NCBI GenBank assembly: GCA_019359035.1
Contig: JAHHIC010000034.1
Location: forward strand, 124,001-188,000
From: Scytonematopsis contorta HA4267-MV1
GTDB lineage: Bacteria; Cyanobacteriota; Cyanobacteriia; Cyanobacteriales; Nostocaceae
Length of the DNA stretch: 64,000 nucleotides
Reading direction: 5' to 3'
Each line of letters begins with the position of its first letter. Position 1 is the stretch's first letter. Of this stretch, positions 17,080 through 26,183 are shown in pieces. The translations under genes and the position numbers were made by a program. The notes under the pieces are model-generated. The model was not told the DNA's origin. It did not search any database and worked only from the letters and a program-made list of their open reading frames with translations.

Positions 17080-17784
17080 GTGATACAACCACAAGCAGCA
17101 ACACCGATGACGAAGAGAGAAGTTTTTAACTATCCTCCCACTGTGGAGGTCTTAAAGTTGTTAACTCCAGGTTCTCTGAAACAAAATTTAGCGAAAGGAA
17201 TAAGGCTATGGGTTATTCTACGTTCTATATATGGAGATGATACTGATGAAGTTAAATTAGAGCTAGGAGAAGAGTTTACTTTTTTACAATGGCGCGATTT
17301 ATTTTTTGTGGATGCGAAAAAGCAGCATTTACGTGATAAATCTCCGACTTTACACGATGAAGATTGTCACTGCTGCACTAAACTGACTGATGATATTAAT
17401 ATTCCCAAAAGCTTTTTAGATAAATGTCATGGAAATTATCCACCAACTCCTGATGATATTAAAGAGAAGATGTCTTTAGTATGGGGGTTTGATATTTATA
17501 AACCACAAGAATTACTCTTGTTGAGATTTGACCAATATTTTTATGGCAATTATATTCAAGGGACTGAGCGTGATGAAATGTTTAAAAAAATTTCTCGTCA
17601 ACAAGTTGAAAAATTTGTCAGAGCTTATACTGCAACTGCATCACCAGAGCAAAAAAAATTACTCTTGGCAGTACAATCTCGTTCGGAAAATGATGTTTAC
17701 TGCAAAGTTGATTATCGCGTGAATGATAATAATATTGTGATGCGTTTGCGGGCTTGGGGACCGAACGTTGAAGTAATTTTACCT
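17080..17784 (+). pseudogene. Truncated TIGR03985-like gene (WYL-type CRISPR-associated family?)
   Basis: The frame runs to 17862, but only the part to about 17784 looks native. The N-terminus (NYPPTVEVLKLLTPGSLKQN, AKGIRLWVILRSIYGDD, FTFLQWRDLFF) resembles the cyanobacterial TIGR03985 family as I remember it. A Cys/His pair region (DEDCHCC) and a wHTH-like middle follow. The native sequence stops at EVILP. The last 26 codons are antisense to a fragment of another gene (Uma2-like), so the product is chimeric and lacks its C-terminal half. The start is GTG at 17080 or ATG at 17107. No CRISPR array is nearby. Confidence 0.5.
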
Positions 17785-17910
17785 GCTGTGTTTTCCTTGT
17801 GGTATTGGTTTCTGAATAATGTAACCGTCAATGTATTCGCTAGCTGGTTTTGTTTCTGGTAATTTGAGAAACTCTTCTAAAGTAATATATTTTGCACTTG
17901 TTTGTACCAT
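17779..17910 (-). pseudogene. N-terminal fragment of a Uma2-family endonuclease gene
   Basis: The minus strand from the ATG at 17910 encodes 43 residues starting MVQTSAKYITLEEFLKLPET and continuing EYIDGYIIQKPIPQGKHS, the typical start of Uma2/DUF820 proteins. Then it hits a stop where the sequence joins the TIGR03985-like gene. The nuclease core is missing, so it is a remnant left by a recombination or deletion. Confidence 0.7.
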
Positions 17911-17961
17911 TGGAAATAGTGTCAAAGTTTTATATTGTATATATTCTATTTTAAGATTTAT

Positions 17962-18657
17962 TTAGTATCTATTTTTTGCGACTTTATGACTACCCCAAAC
18001 ACCCAAAGCCACAAGTCCTGAAATAAAAGAAGGTTCGGGAATAGAGCTAACTCTGTCAAACTGAATGGGAGTACTGACTAATAAATTACCTTTTGCGGCA
18101 AAAATCTGGTCTAAAGAATTTATACTACTAGATGTGACTATAACGTCAGAAACAACTTTGCCACCAGAAGCTGTGACACAACCACTGGGAGCATTATTAG
18201 CAACATAACGGTTAGGCTCCCACGTTAGCAGTAAATCACAACTAGTAGAAACTAAATTATTGATATTAACAACACGTGCAGATTCAGGGTTATTACATAT
18301 TCCACTTAATATATTTGGGTTGATAAAGCTACGAATGCTAAGTTTGACTGCGGAATTATCCTGACTAAAAGAGTACAAACGTATACGTTCAAAAGCTGTA
18401 CTCTTTTGCTCTAGGTAAACGTGTTCTGTATCATTATTATTCCCAAGCAACTGTACCTGACAGTTAGACATTGAAATAAAAGTTACAGAAGGTTCTTGGG
18501 TAACTTGTTGAGTATTATTAAAGGAACCTGTAAACCATTGAGTTACTTGTTGTACTTGCTCTTCTAGTGACGGTGCAATGATAGCCGCACGACTAACTTG
18601 CGGGAAGGTTACTATTGAAAACAAAACTGTTAGAGTATATGTTTTAAATTTACGCAT
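17962..18657 (-). CDS. PEP-CTERM-type exported protein
   Basis: 231 residues with a signal peptide (MRKFKTYTLTVLFSIVTFPQVSRA) and a C-terminal sorting signal: SIPEPSF, a hydrophobic stretch ISGLVALGVWG, then a basic tail HKVAKNRY. The middle is beta-rich with six scattered Cys (SNCQVQLL, GICNNPES, TSCDLLL, SGCVTAS) that may form disulfides. It should be processed by an exosortase and reach the envelope or sheath. The mature function is unknown. It is transcribed alone. Confidence 0.7.
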   Translation of the reverse strand: MRKFKTYTLTVLFSIVTFPQVSRAAIIAPSLEEQVQQVTQWFTGSFNNTQQVTQEPSVTFISMSNCQVQLLGNNNDTEHVYLEQKSTAFERIRLYSFSQDNSAVKLSIRSFINPNILSGICNNPESARVVNINNLVSTSCDLLLTWEPNRYVANNAPSGCVTASGGKVVSDVIVTSSSINSLDQIFAAKGNLLVSTPIQFDRVSSIPEPSFISGLVALGVWGSHKVAKNRY

Positions 18658-19262
18658 AGCTTTGTTAAAAAAATTTAATTATCATACTTAGTAAGTGCTG
18701 TCATTATTATAATCAGTAGTTTAGAGTTAGGCAATTCCAAACTAGAAAACCTCTAATTAGTCAGCTATTAATTAAATTCAGTGAAAATATTGTGGGGTGT
18801 AGAACTGCGCGTTGTTCTGCTTCCCAGATTTGTAGCGACTGTGCGCTTTCTCTAGCCCCACCCGATTCAATATTGCTCGGTTAAGGATATTTGTAGGTTG
18901 GGTTGAGGCTTTGGGAAACCCAACTTTTCGGTCGCTTGTTGGGTTTCGTTCCTCAACCCAACCTACGATTTATCGTGTTTTCGAGCTTAACCGAGCAGTA
19001 TTGCCACCCGATTGTACTTCACCAAAATAGCAACTGCTATATATGTATTTTTGTGGTTAGTTTAGCATAGCCTCGTAACCCGATTTGCAAGAAAAATAAT
19101 ACATTCTTCCTTTTCTTATTCTCCTAAGAGTGGTTTTATAAGAAAAGTCAAAATAAATGCGAGTATTTACCCTGCCCCTAAAAGAGTGATTAAAAACGCG
19201 ATAGATAACTGCGATTTAACCCTCAATTAAAAACACTTAACGGCTAAAATCTTTAACTACCT
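18658..19262. other. Intergenic region with MITE-like copy B
   Basis: Apart from the hairpin element at 18858-19013 no gene is visible. It separates divergently transcribed genes and so should hold two promoters. Confidence 0.5.
18858..19013. mobile_element. MITE-like hairpin element B
   Basis: The terminal inverted repeats AATATTGCTCGGTTAAG (18869) and CTTAACCGAGCAGTATT (18986) have one mismatch to each other. Inside is the same TGTAGGTTGGGTTG / CAACCCAACCTACGA hairpin as copy A, shortened. The flanking direct repeat CCACCCGATT (18858-18867 and 19004-19013) looks like a target-site duplication. The two copies have different flanks, which supports transposition. Confidence 0.7.
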
Positions 19263-20375
19263 ATGTCCTATAAAAACCTAACTTCTCAAACAAAGCGGCG
19301 CTCCATGTGGCAAATGGCACTAGAAGGATTGCAAAATGGCGGTCCTTCAACCTGTCAATTCGCCATTACTAGTTCATGCAATGCTCGTTGTGGTTTTTGT
19401 AGCTTTGCAGTAGATAGTATGCCGATGGAATTAAGGCATTCTGTCACCCTGGAAGATGCTAAACAAGCAGCCGAAATACTTTATAAAAATGGGGTGTACT
19501 TCTTAATTTACGTTGGTGGAGAACCAATGATGCATCCCCATCTCAACGAAATGATTGCCCATGCATCAAGTATCGGTATGGCTCCAATGCTAGTAACTAA
19601 CGGCTCGCTTCTCACTCCACAAAAAATCAACCAAATGGCAGATGCGGGACTGACAAGTGTCATAATATCCATTGATGCAGCAGACGCGGAAAAGCACGAA
19701 CAAAATCGCGGCTTAAAGGAAGTATGTGAGCGCATTCGAGAAGCCAATACTCATTTCCAAAGTTGCAAAATTGGTACTACGGCCTCAGTTACAATGAGCA
19801 GATTAGTAGATTACCAAAAGTTGCCAGATTTTCTTAAGTCCTTGGGATTTGACAGCGTGACATTTTCTTATCCCCTGACAACTTTAGCATCTTCTTATCT
19901 TGGTTACGCGCAGTCAAATTTAGTTGATTACACAGTTGAAGAATTGAATCAGCGCTTTGAAACTATTAAAGCTTTGAAAAAAGAATTTCAAGTAGTTAAT
20001 CCCACTGCTTCCATTGAAGATATGCAACGTCACTTACAGGGTGAAACCGAAGAATTTGGCTGTCTTGGTGGCTGGAAACAGTTTTATTTGGATTGGAACT
20101 TAAACCTCTTCCGTTGTCACAACTGGGATAAACCCATGTGTCACATAACGGAATTTGACGGTTCCCAACGAGTACGTGATGGCTGTACTGCTTGTATGAT
20201 TGATTGTTACCGCGATTCAAGCGTTATGCAACATGTTGGTGTCGCAGTTAGTGATGGTCTAAAAGCTGCATCCAAAGGAAATTTACCACAAGCTTGGAAA
20301 CATTGGTTTAATCGCAAAAATCTACTTTCGCTCCATGCAGTCTGGGAACAAGCACGGTGGTTACGTCGTTTGTAA
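19263..20375 (+). CDS. Radical SAM protein (HpnH-like)
   Basis: 370 residues. CNARCGFC (Cys39, Cys43, Cys46) is the CX3CX2C ligand set of the [4Fe-4S] cluster that cleaves S-adenosylmethionine. YVGGEPMMHP is the GGE motif, and TNGSLLT and SIDAADAEKHEQNRG continue the partial TIM barrel. A C-terminal Cys-rich region (FGCLGGWKQFYLDWNLNLFRC, DGCTACMIDC) resembles an auxiliary-cluster (SPASM/DUF3463-like) domain, as in HpnH-type enzymes. No hopanoid genes adjoin it, so the substrate is not assignable. It is convergent with the protease gene across a palindromic repeat. Confidence 0.75.
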   Translation: MSYKNLTSQTKRRSMWQMALEGLQNGGPSTCQFAITSSCNARCGFCSFAVDSMPMELRHSVTLEDAKQAAEILYKNGVYFLIYVGGEPMMHPHLNEMIAHASSIGMAPMLVTNGSLLTPQKINQMADAGLTSVIISIDAADAEKHEQNRGLKEVCERIREANTHFQSCKIGTTASVTMSRLVDYQKLPDFLKSLGFDSVTFSYPLTTLASSYLGYAQSNLVDYTVEELNQRFETIKALKKEFQVVNPTASIEDMQRHLQGETEEFGCLGGWKQFYLDWNLNLFRCHNWDKPMCHITEFDGSQRVRDGCTACMIDCYRDSSVMQHVGVAVSDGLKAASKGNLPQAWKHWFNRKNLLSLHAVWEQARWLRRL

Positions 20376-20395
20376 CCGCTAATAACCCCCCCGTT

Positions 20396-20423
20396 GTAGA
20401 GACGCGATATATCGCGTCTCTAC
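20396..20423. repeat. Palindromic interspersed repeat between convergent genes
   Basis: A perfect 28-base palindrome (GTAGAGACGCGATA and its complement) abutting the stop of the protease gene and 20 bases after the radical SAM gene. It could serve both genes as a terminator hairpin. Confidence 0.85.
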
Positions 20424-20424
20424 A

Positions 20425-21336
20425 TTAATAAATTGAGAAAAATGGGGATTGATTGAGAATATTTATATCTTCAGGTAAAAGAAATGTATCTGGGAATTTA
20501 CAATAACCTAAATACATTAAACAACTGGCTTCTGGTAACATTTGATTTTCATCACAACCGGGTGGATGTTCTAATCCGAAAGCATGTCCGAGTTCATGAC
20601 CAAGACCACCTATCCAACGCGATATTGGCTCAGTCGATTTCCCAATCAAACCCTGCAAATCGTGTTGTGGTAAAACAGCAATACCAGAAGTTCCAGCACC
20701 ACCATACTGACCAGATGCATTTTCAGCATCAATATAGAAAATCCAAATATTTTCTGAGTCATTAAAGCCAGCACCAGTCAAAGTAAAAGCATCAGCCAAG
20801 ACATTATTCCAAAAACAATATTTATATTCTCCATTTATATTTTGAGAATACCAGTCAGCTAAATGCTCTGTATGTAAAACCTCTACAATTGGGTCGTTTA
20901 GCTCAAATGTTTTTTCTTGGCTCATTTGTTTTGCATACCATTCTTGGAGATATTTTATAGCATCAGTAATACTATTACAATACTCTTGGCTAAATTGAGC
21001 ATTTTTAGGAACTAAATAAACTATACGTACTTTCTTGATATTTCTATGAACAACAAAATCTTCTTCTGAATGTGACCAATGTCCATTACTTGTGGGGTGA
21101 CAGTGCCAGCTTGATTCATCTCCCAATTTCCATAACATCTGAGAATCTTCTAAGCGCACATGCATATTACGAGTTTTATCGTAAATTTCAATATACTCTA
21201 AAGTACGACTTGTTTCTTGAAAATAAAATATTTGATTCTGAGAATCTTTATTTTTCCAGATGTTAGCAGCATTTTTTTTGAAAAAGCCAGGGCATCCGTT
21301 TGTATTATCTATATAATCCCATCTAGAATATGACAT
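20425..21336 (-). CDS. Matrixin-like zinc metalloprotease without signal peptide
   Basis: 303 residues. GLGHELGHAFGLEHPPGC contains the HEXXHXXGXXH zinc site, and CLMYLGYC supplies the Met-turn, so this is a metzincin. The N-terminal ~90 residues (WDYIDNTNGCPGFFKKN, ARNMHVRL-like strands) look like a small beta domain. No signal peptide or membrane span is visible, so export by a non-Sec route or intracellular action must be considered. The start is the only in-frame ATG upstream of the conserved region. It is divergent from the next gene. Confidence 0.75.
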   Translation of the reverse strand: MSYSRWDYIDNTNGCPGFFKKNAANIWKNKDSQNQIFYFQETSRTLEYIEIYDKTRNMHVRLEDSQMLWKLGDESSWHCHPTSNGHWSHSEEDFVVHRNIKKVRIVYLVPKNAQFSQEYCNSITDAIKYLQEWYAKQMSQEKTFELNDPIVEVLHTEHLADWYSQNINGEYKYCFWNNVLADAFTLTGAGFNDSENIWIFYIDAENASGQYGGAGTSGIAVLPQHDLQGLIGKSTEPISRWIGGLGHELGHAFGLEHPPGCDENQMLPEASCLMYLGYCKFPDTFLLPEDINILNQSPFFSIY

Positions 21337-21406
21337 TTTTTTAGACTTTTAAACTAGAATAATTTTTATATACTTTAGCATCACATAGTTAAAAAAAATC
21401 TTAATT

Positions 21407-22027
21407 ATGCCTAGACCCAAAATTTTACAGGAAAATGCTAATTATACTTTCCGCTCTTATTTTGAGTTACCTTACGATACCGATGAAATTCTGGCAGAGT
21501 TTGGTTATTCTTTTACTCAAAGTCGCCTAAAGCTACCTATAACTAGCCATCAAGTAGATAATTTAGCAAAACTTCGCGAGTCTTTAGAAGAATCGATTCC
21601 CTATGTTACCTTAAGTAGTGAAGCTGCCAAACGTGAAATTTTCATAGCACCTGTATTGATTCGAGTGGCAATTTTTTGTAAGCAATTGCTACGTATTGAA
21701 TATCCGATTAAAGTAAGTAATTGGCTACAAGGAAATTTAGATTATTTTATCCAGTCGGAGCATAACCTGATTGTTATAGAAGCAAAACGAGATGATTTGA
21801 CACGAGGATTTACTCAGTTAGCTGTGGAGTTAATAGCAGTATCTATGCTTTATGAGGAATTAAACTTTATTTATGGTGCAGTCACTATAGGAAACTTGTG
21901 GATTTTTGGCACTTTGGACAGAAATTCACACTTAATAACCCGGGATATCAGCTCTTATGCTTTACCAGATGATGCTGAAGAATTAGTTAAGACTTTGATA
22001 GGTATTTTAGAACAGAGTCGTTCTTAG
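21407..22027 (+). CDS. Hypothetical protein with PD-(D/E)XK-like core
   Basis: 206 residues starting MPRPKILQENANYTFRSYFEL. The segment LDYFIQSEHNLIVIEAKRDD fits the D-(X)n-ExK core of the PD-(D/E)XK nuclease fold, followed by GFTQLAVELIAVSM, a helix common in such domains. Many cyanobacterial paralogues of this type are annotated as hypothetical. No methyltransferase or antitoxin is adjacent, so no restriction or toxin role is claimed. Confidence 0.6.
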   Translation: MPRPKILQENANYTFRSYFELPYDTDEILAEFGYSFTQSRLKLPITSHQVDNLAKLRESLEESIPYVTLSSEAAKREIFIAPVLIRVAIFCKQLLRIEYPIKVSNWLQGNLDYFIQSEHNLIVIEAKRDDLTRGFTQLAVELIAVSMLYEELNFIYGAVTIGNLWIFGTLDRNSHLITRDISSYALPDDAEELVKTLIGILEQSRS

Positions 22028-22175
22028 GTAGATACTGCATTTTCACAGAAAAACCAAATACTTATTATTTTTAGCTGTGGCAAAATTAAGTAAATATACT
22101 GAAGTTGTTTTTACCTATCCTCACTTTTAATTGAATTTAACAAATCAGCTAAAACAATTTAAATAATTTTTCCAC

Positions 22176-23024
22176 ATGTCTAGAAAACAGTTTGAAAGGC
22201 TACATCTTAATGTGCCTGGAAGGGTGCTGCAAATTTTTAACCAATTGAAACATTCAGTATTAGTACGGACTACTAACTATAAATTGATGTCATCAGTGGT
22301 GAACACAAATAGAAATTATAGTAAAAGATTTTACCTGCAAAAATCTTGCTCTCAATTCTATCGAAATTTAGTTCTAAGTACTTTGCCTCTAGCTTGTATT
22401 ACGCTACTACCAACAACAGCAAGAGCAACACAACTAATTGCAAACTCAGATTTTGAATTTACATATCCTAATCTTTCTCCGACTTTAACCTATTCTAAAG
22501 GTAATAATGTCGGAGGTTGGATAGTAGAATCTGGTGACATAGACCAAAGAAATACTTGGGAAGCATCCAAGGGTCAATACTCAATAGACCTCAACGGTAA
22601 TAAACCTGGCTCAATCTTTCAAGATTTTGCGACTGAAAAGGGCAAAAACTATACTTTAAGTTTTGATTTAGCCGGAAGCCCTCGAACTGGAAACTCTCCT
22701 CTCATGAAAAAGATGCAAATATTTTGGGAAGAGACTTTAGTTGACACACTGTCATTTGACACTAGTGGACGTGCTGCAAATAGTATGGGATGGGCTAATT
22801 ATAAGTACAATCTTTTAGCTTCTAATAATACTACCCGTTTAAGATTCACCAGTTTAACGGATGGAAATCAGGGAGCTATTTTGGATAATATAACAGTTAA
22901 TCCTATAGCAAATTCTTCTGTCCCAAGTACTTCTGTCCCAGAACCGACAGCTATTTTAGGTTTGTTTACCATTAGTTTTATTGGCATTAACTCGAAATTA
23001 GGACGAGGGTTGCATAGAACCTAA
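22176..23024 (+). CDS. PEP-CTERM protein with choice-of-anchor C / DUF642-like domain
   Basis: 282 residues. An unusually long N-terminal region precedes a hydrophobic export segment (LSTLPLACITLLPTTARA, about 68-86), so translation may start at a later Met such as the one at residue 47. The mature part (LIANSDFEF, GGWIVESGDID, GSIFQDFATEKGKNYTLSFDLAG) is the jelly-roll-like choice-of-anchor C pattern. The C-terminus has SVPEPTAILGLFTISFIG and a basic end, a PEP-CTERM anchor. It is probably an extracellular or sheath carbohydrate-binding protein. Confidence 0.7.
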   Translation: MSRKQFERLHLNVPGRVLQIFNQLKHSVLVRTTNYKLMSSVVNTNRNYSKRFYLQKSCSQFYRNLVLSTLPLACITLLPTTARATQLIANSDFEFTYPNLSPTLTYSKGNNVGGWIVESGDIDQRNTWEASKGQYSIDLNGNKPGSIFQDFATEKGKNYTLSFDLAGSPRTGNSPLMKKMQIFWEETLVDTLSFDTSGRAANSMGWANYKYNLLASNNTTRLRFTSLTDGNQGAILDNITVNPIANSSVPSTSVPEPTAILGLFTISFIGINSKLGRGLHRT

Positions 23025-23113
23025 CCCCTAACCCCTTCCCTATAAGGGAAGGGGAACAAGAAAATAAATGGAACAGGAAACACTACATGCGCGATTTAGA
23101 AGTTATTTTCTAA

Positions 23114-23272
23114 CTATTTTTTAGCAATTATCCACACAGCATGGACAATCCCAGGAATATAACCAAAAAATGTTAGCAGGAGATTAATCCAAAAATCCTT
23201 ACCAATACCAACTTGTAAAAATACTCCTAAAGGTGGTACGAAAATAGCACAAGCGATTCTAACTAAGTCCAT
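23114..23272 (-). CDS. YqaE/Pmp3-family small membrane protein (52 aa)
   Basis: MDLVRIACAIFVPPLGVFLQ, then GKDFWINLLLTFFGYIPGIVHAVWII, is a textbook UPF0057/Pmp3 protein with two transmembrane helices. Homologues affect membrane potential and salt or cold tolerance in other organisms. A TTAGGAGATATT stretch precedes the ATG, giving a good ribosome binding site. It is transcribed opposite the PEP-CTERM gene. Confidence 0.85.
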   Translation of the reverse strand: MDLVRIACAIFVPPLGVFLQVGIGKDFWINLLLTFFGYIPGIVHAVWIIAKK

Positions 23273-23449
23273 TTTAATATCTCCTAAAAGTAGACTCCAA
23301 TGATTAAAATAAAAATCAACCTATATAATCTGATTGATTTTCACAATATTAACATCAACGTCTCCTCCGTCAATTCCGATAAACATTCGGTAAGCCGTAC
23401 TAATTGTAGTAATTTCACTAAACAAAAAAGCCTAAATCAGGATTATTCC

Positions 23450-23803
23450 TCAGCCACCACTAATTTTTGCTTTATAACCTAACTTAATTAAAAAATCAAG
23501 AATTTTTTGCTTGTGTTCGCCTTGAATTTCAATTTCGTTCTCTTTTACAGTTCCACCGCTACCGCACTGCGCTTTTAACTGTTTTAATAGACTTTGCAAG
23601 GTTTCCGGTTTTGCCTGAAAACCAGTAATCACAGTGACAGTTTTACCCTTACGTCCAGCACGGGTTGCTTGTACTCTCAAATTTTGTTTGTCCGGTGGTG
23701 ATTCCTGGATAGGTCTTTCCAACGCTGGGGAATTGTCGTCACCAAATTCACGCCAAGCAAAACCACCATCAGAAGATTTACTTTTTCCAGAAGCCATAAC
23801 CAT
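23450..23803 (-). CDS. SUI1/eIF1-family translation factor (YciH-like)
   Basis: 117 residues. The C-terminal ~75 residues (LRVQATRAGRKGKTVTVITG, LKQLKAQCGSGGTVKENEIEIQGEH, ILDFLIKLGYKAKISGG) match the SUI1 fold, with the GSGGTVK loop. Bacterial YciH proteins can influence start-codon selection. The N-terminal ~40 residues are disordered-looking. Start at codon 1 or at the ATG of codon 3. It is divergent from trpB. Confidence 0.85.
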   Translation of the reverse strand: MVMASGKSKSSDGGFAWREFGDDNSPALERPIQESPPDKQNLRVQATRAGRKGKTVTVITGFQAKPETLQSLLKQLKAQCGSGGTVKENEIEIQGEHKQKILDFLIKLGYKAKISGG

Positions 23804-23937
23804 TGCTTAGTAATGAATTTCGTCGTTATTCTCCAATTTTATATCCGAAAAGTGGAAATTTAGGCAATTATTTGGTGTGTTTAGAATTGCACAATGTAAA
23901 TATAATTAAGACAGTCCAGTATATTTAGACAAAGCCC

Positions 23938-25176
23938 GTGACCGCAACACCCCTAACTCCAAATTTCCAAACCACCCAACGACCTGACACCCTAGGACGC
24001 TTTGGACGTTTTGGTGGTAAATATGTCCCGGAAACTCTGATGCCCGCTTTAGCAGAACTCGAAGCTGCTTATCAACAGTACCGCAACGAGCCAGGTTTTC
24101 AGGCAGAACTGCAACTACTACTACGTGATTACGTTGGACGAGCCACACCGCTGTATTTTGCCGAACGTCTCACTGCTCATTATGCTCGTCCTGATGGTAC
24201 TGGAGCGCAAATCTATTTAAAACGCGAAGATTTAAATCATACAGGCGCTCACAAAATTAATAACGCGATTGGTCAGGTGTTATTAGCCAAACGTATGGGC
24301 AAGCAGCGCATCATTGCCGAAACTGGAGCTGGACAACACGGTGTTGCAACTGCTACAGTCTGCGCTCGATTTGGGCTGAACTGTGTAATTTATATGGGCG
24401 TTCATGATATGGAACGTCAATCACTCAATGTATTTAGAATGCGGTTGATGGGAGCCGAAGTGCGTCCAGTAGCTGCGGGTACGGGTACGCTAAAAGATGC
24501 GACTTCAGAAGCAATTCGCGATTGGGTGACTAATGTCGAAAGTACACACTATATTTTGGGTTCTGTCGCTGGTCCTCATCCTTACCCAATGATGGTAAGA
24601 GATTTTCATGCGGTAATAGGGCAGGAAACTCGCGCTCAAGCAATGGAAAAATGGGGCGGTTTACCAGATATTCTTATGGCATGTGTGGGTGGTGGTTCTA
24701 ATGCGATGGGCTTGTTTCACGAGTTTATGGACGAACCTTCGATACGCTTAATTGGTGTTGAAGCCGCTGGAGAAGGTGTCAACACAGAAAAACACGCCGC
24801 TACCTTGACAAAAGGAAGCATTGGTGTATTGCATGGCGCAATGAGTTATCTATTGCAAGACGAAGATGGACAAGTAATAGAACCACACTCCATTAGTGCA
24901 GGATTAGATTATCCCGGTGTTGGACCTGAACACAGCTTTTTGAAAGAGTGCGGACGAGCAGAGTATTACGGTGTTACTGACGATGACGCTTTAGCTGCAT
25001 TTAAGAGACTGTCGCTGTTAGAAGGAATTATTCCCGCTTTGGAAACTGCTCATGCTATTGCTTATTTAGAAACATTATGTCCTCAGTTAAAAGGTAGTCC
25101 TCGAATTGTAATTAACTGCTCAGGACGTGGTGATAAAGATGTGCAAACAGTAATAAAGTTCTTAAATCCACAGTAA
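23938..25176 (+). CDS. trpB: Tryptophan synthase beta subunit
   Basis: 412 residues, a normal TrpB length. It condenses indole with serine using PLP. The Schiff-base lysine is K106 in [25 protein letters not shown], the phosphate-binding [10 protein letters not shown] and the C-terminal [12 protein letters not shown] are all present. The start is GTG at 23938, consistent with the usual N-terminal length before [16 protein letters not shown]. No trpA is adjacent, as is usual in cyanobacteria with scattered trp genes. Confidence 0.96.
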   Translation: MTATPLTPNFQTTQRPDTLGRFGRFGGKYVPETLMPALAELEAAYQQYRNEPGFQAELQLLLRDYVGRATPLYFAERLTAHYARPDGTGAQIYLKREDLNHTGAHKINNAIGQVLLAKRMGKQRIIAETGAGQHGVATATVCARFGLNCVIYMGVHDMERQSLNVFRMRLMGAEVRPVAAGTGTLKDATSEAIRDWVTNVESTHYILGSVAGPHPYPMMVRDFHAVIGQETRAQAMEKWGGLPDILMACVGGGSNAMGLFHEFMDEPSIRLIGVEAAGEGVNTEKHAATLTKGSIGVLHGAMSYLLQDEDGQVIEPHSISAGLDYPGVGPEHSFLKECGRAEYYGVTDDDALAAFKRLSLLEGIIPALETAHAIAYLETLCPQLKGSPRIVINCSGRGDKDVQTVIKFLNPQ

Positions 25177-25210
25177 ATTACTGGATGCAATTTTTTAATT
25201 ACTAATCCAT

Positions 25211-25238
25211 AAGCCAGAAAAATTTGATTTTCTGGCTT
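25211..25238 (+). terminator. Stem-loop after trpB
   Basis: 11-base arms AAGCCAGAAAA / TTTTCTGGCTT with a 6-base loop, 34 bases beyond the trpB stop. The T-rich part lies in the stem rather than after it. Confidence 0.55.
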
Positions 25239-25273
25239 CATTATTATCAGCGGTCATCAATTATAATCAATAC

Positions 25274-25582
25274 ATGGAAGCTTTACCCAATAGTTGGATA
25301 GATATTCAACCAGATATTGTATATCAAACTACCAATGGTCTATTAGTTTCTTTAAGCCAAGAACAAATAAAACTGGGGATAAAATACGACCAAAACGGCA
25401 AACATTTAAAGGCAATTGAGAAAGGGGAAGTACCTCCACGTGCTAATGTTGGGCTTGTTCCCTCCCAAGAGGAAGGTTACGATTTAAAATCAAAAGTGCT
25501 AGGGAAAGGTGGAGACAGACGCTTTCATGGAAAATTTATAGATGGAGTTTTACACTTTCCCGGCTTGGTAACAGAACATTAA
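25274..25582 (+). CDS. Small protein, possible toxin module (102 aa)
   Basis: Not recognised with certainty. The protein (LPNSWIDIQPDIVYQTTNGLL, KAIEKGEVPPRANVGLVPSQEEGYDLKSKVLGKG, GDRRFHGKFIDG) has the charged, Gly-rich look of the C-terminal toxin domain of polymorphic/contact-dependent toxins. Its stop codon overlaps the start of the next gene (TAATG), which encodes an acidic protein of immunity type. No signal peptide. The pairing is an inference from layout and composition only. Confidence 0.45.
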   Translation: MEALPNSWIDIQPDIVYQTTNGLLVSLSQEQIKLGIKYDQNGKHLKAIEKGEVPPRANVGLVPSQEEGYDLKSKVLGKGGDRRFHGKFIDGVLHFPGLVTEH

Positions 25583-25995
25583 TGAGCAAAACAGCCATGA
25601 CTCAACTAGAATTAAAAAATCACCAAGTATGGCGAGATTTAACAGAAATATTAGAAAATTTAGATGCTAATGCACTTGTTAGAGAGCATCTTAACGAATG
25701 CAATAATAAAGTGATTGGTTATTGGGATGAGCAAGATGAATATTACGAAGAAATTATTTTACCTCTCTCTCTAGAAGCACTATTAATCAGCAGTTCGATT
25801 GGTGTTACTCATAGAGAACGTTTTTTAAAGCTAAAATTTATCCTTAATACTTCTAGTGTTGATGTTGTAGATAAAGATATTAATAAAACTCTAAGGATTG
25901 GTGAACTACTTCTTGTTTACAACGAAAATCTGGAATTTATTGATGAAAATTGGCTTTTAGATATTGATTCGCCTTTCTTGGAAGTAAAGCGCTAG
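25582..25995 (+). CDS. Acidic small protein, possible immunity partner (137 aa)
   Basis: An acidic, Leu-rich protein (VWRDLTEILENLDANALVRE, YYEEIILPLSLEALLISSS, DVVDKDINKTLRIGELLLV) without signal or membrane segments. The start codon overlaps the preceding stop, implying tight translational coupling. The fold is not recognised. Its composition fits an immunity or antitoxin protein neutralising the upstream product. Confidence 0.5.
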   Translation: MSKTAMTQLELKNHQVWRDLTEILENLDANALVREHLNECNNKVIGYWDEQDEYYEEIILPLSLEALLISSSIGVTHRERFLKLKFILNTSSVDVVDKDINKTLRIGELLLVYNENLEFIDENWLLDIDSPFLEVKR

Positions 25996-26183
25996 TAATA
26001 TTGAACTATACCTTTAGGCATATTATCCATCAACAAGAATAATCCTAAAGATATTAACCAAAATAACTAGAGGTTGATTACCCATAGGTAGATAAATCAG
26101 ATAATTTTGTCTAGAGAATAACACGCGATTAACTTAAATACGCACGTTATCAAACCTTTAAATTATCCAAAAATCAACTCTCT

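Noticed and set aside
17080-17862. CRISPR locus suggested by the TIGR03985-like gene
   Set aside because: The gene is truncated and no repeat-spacer array or other cas gene is visible in the window.
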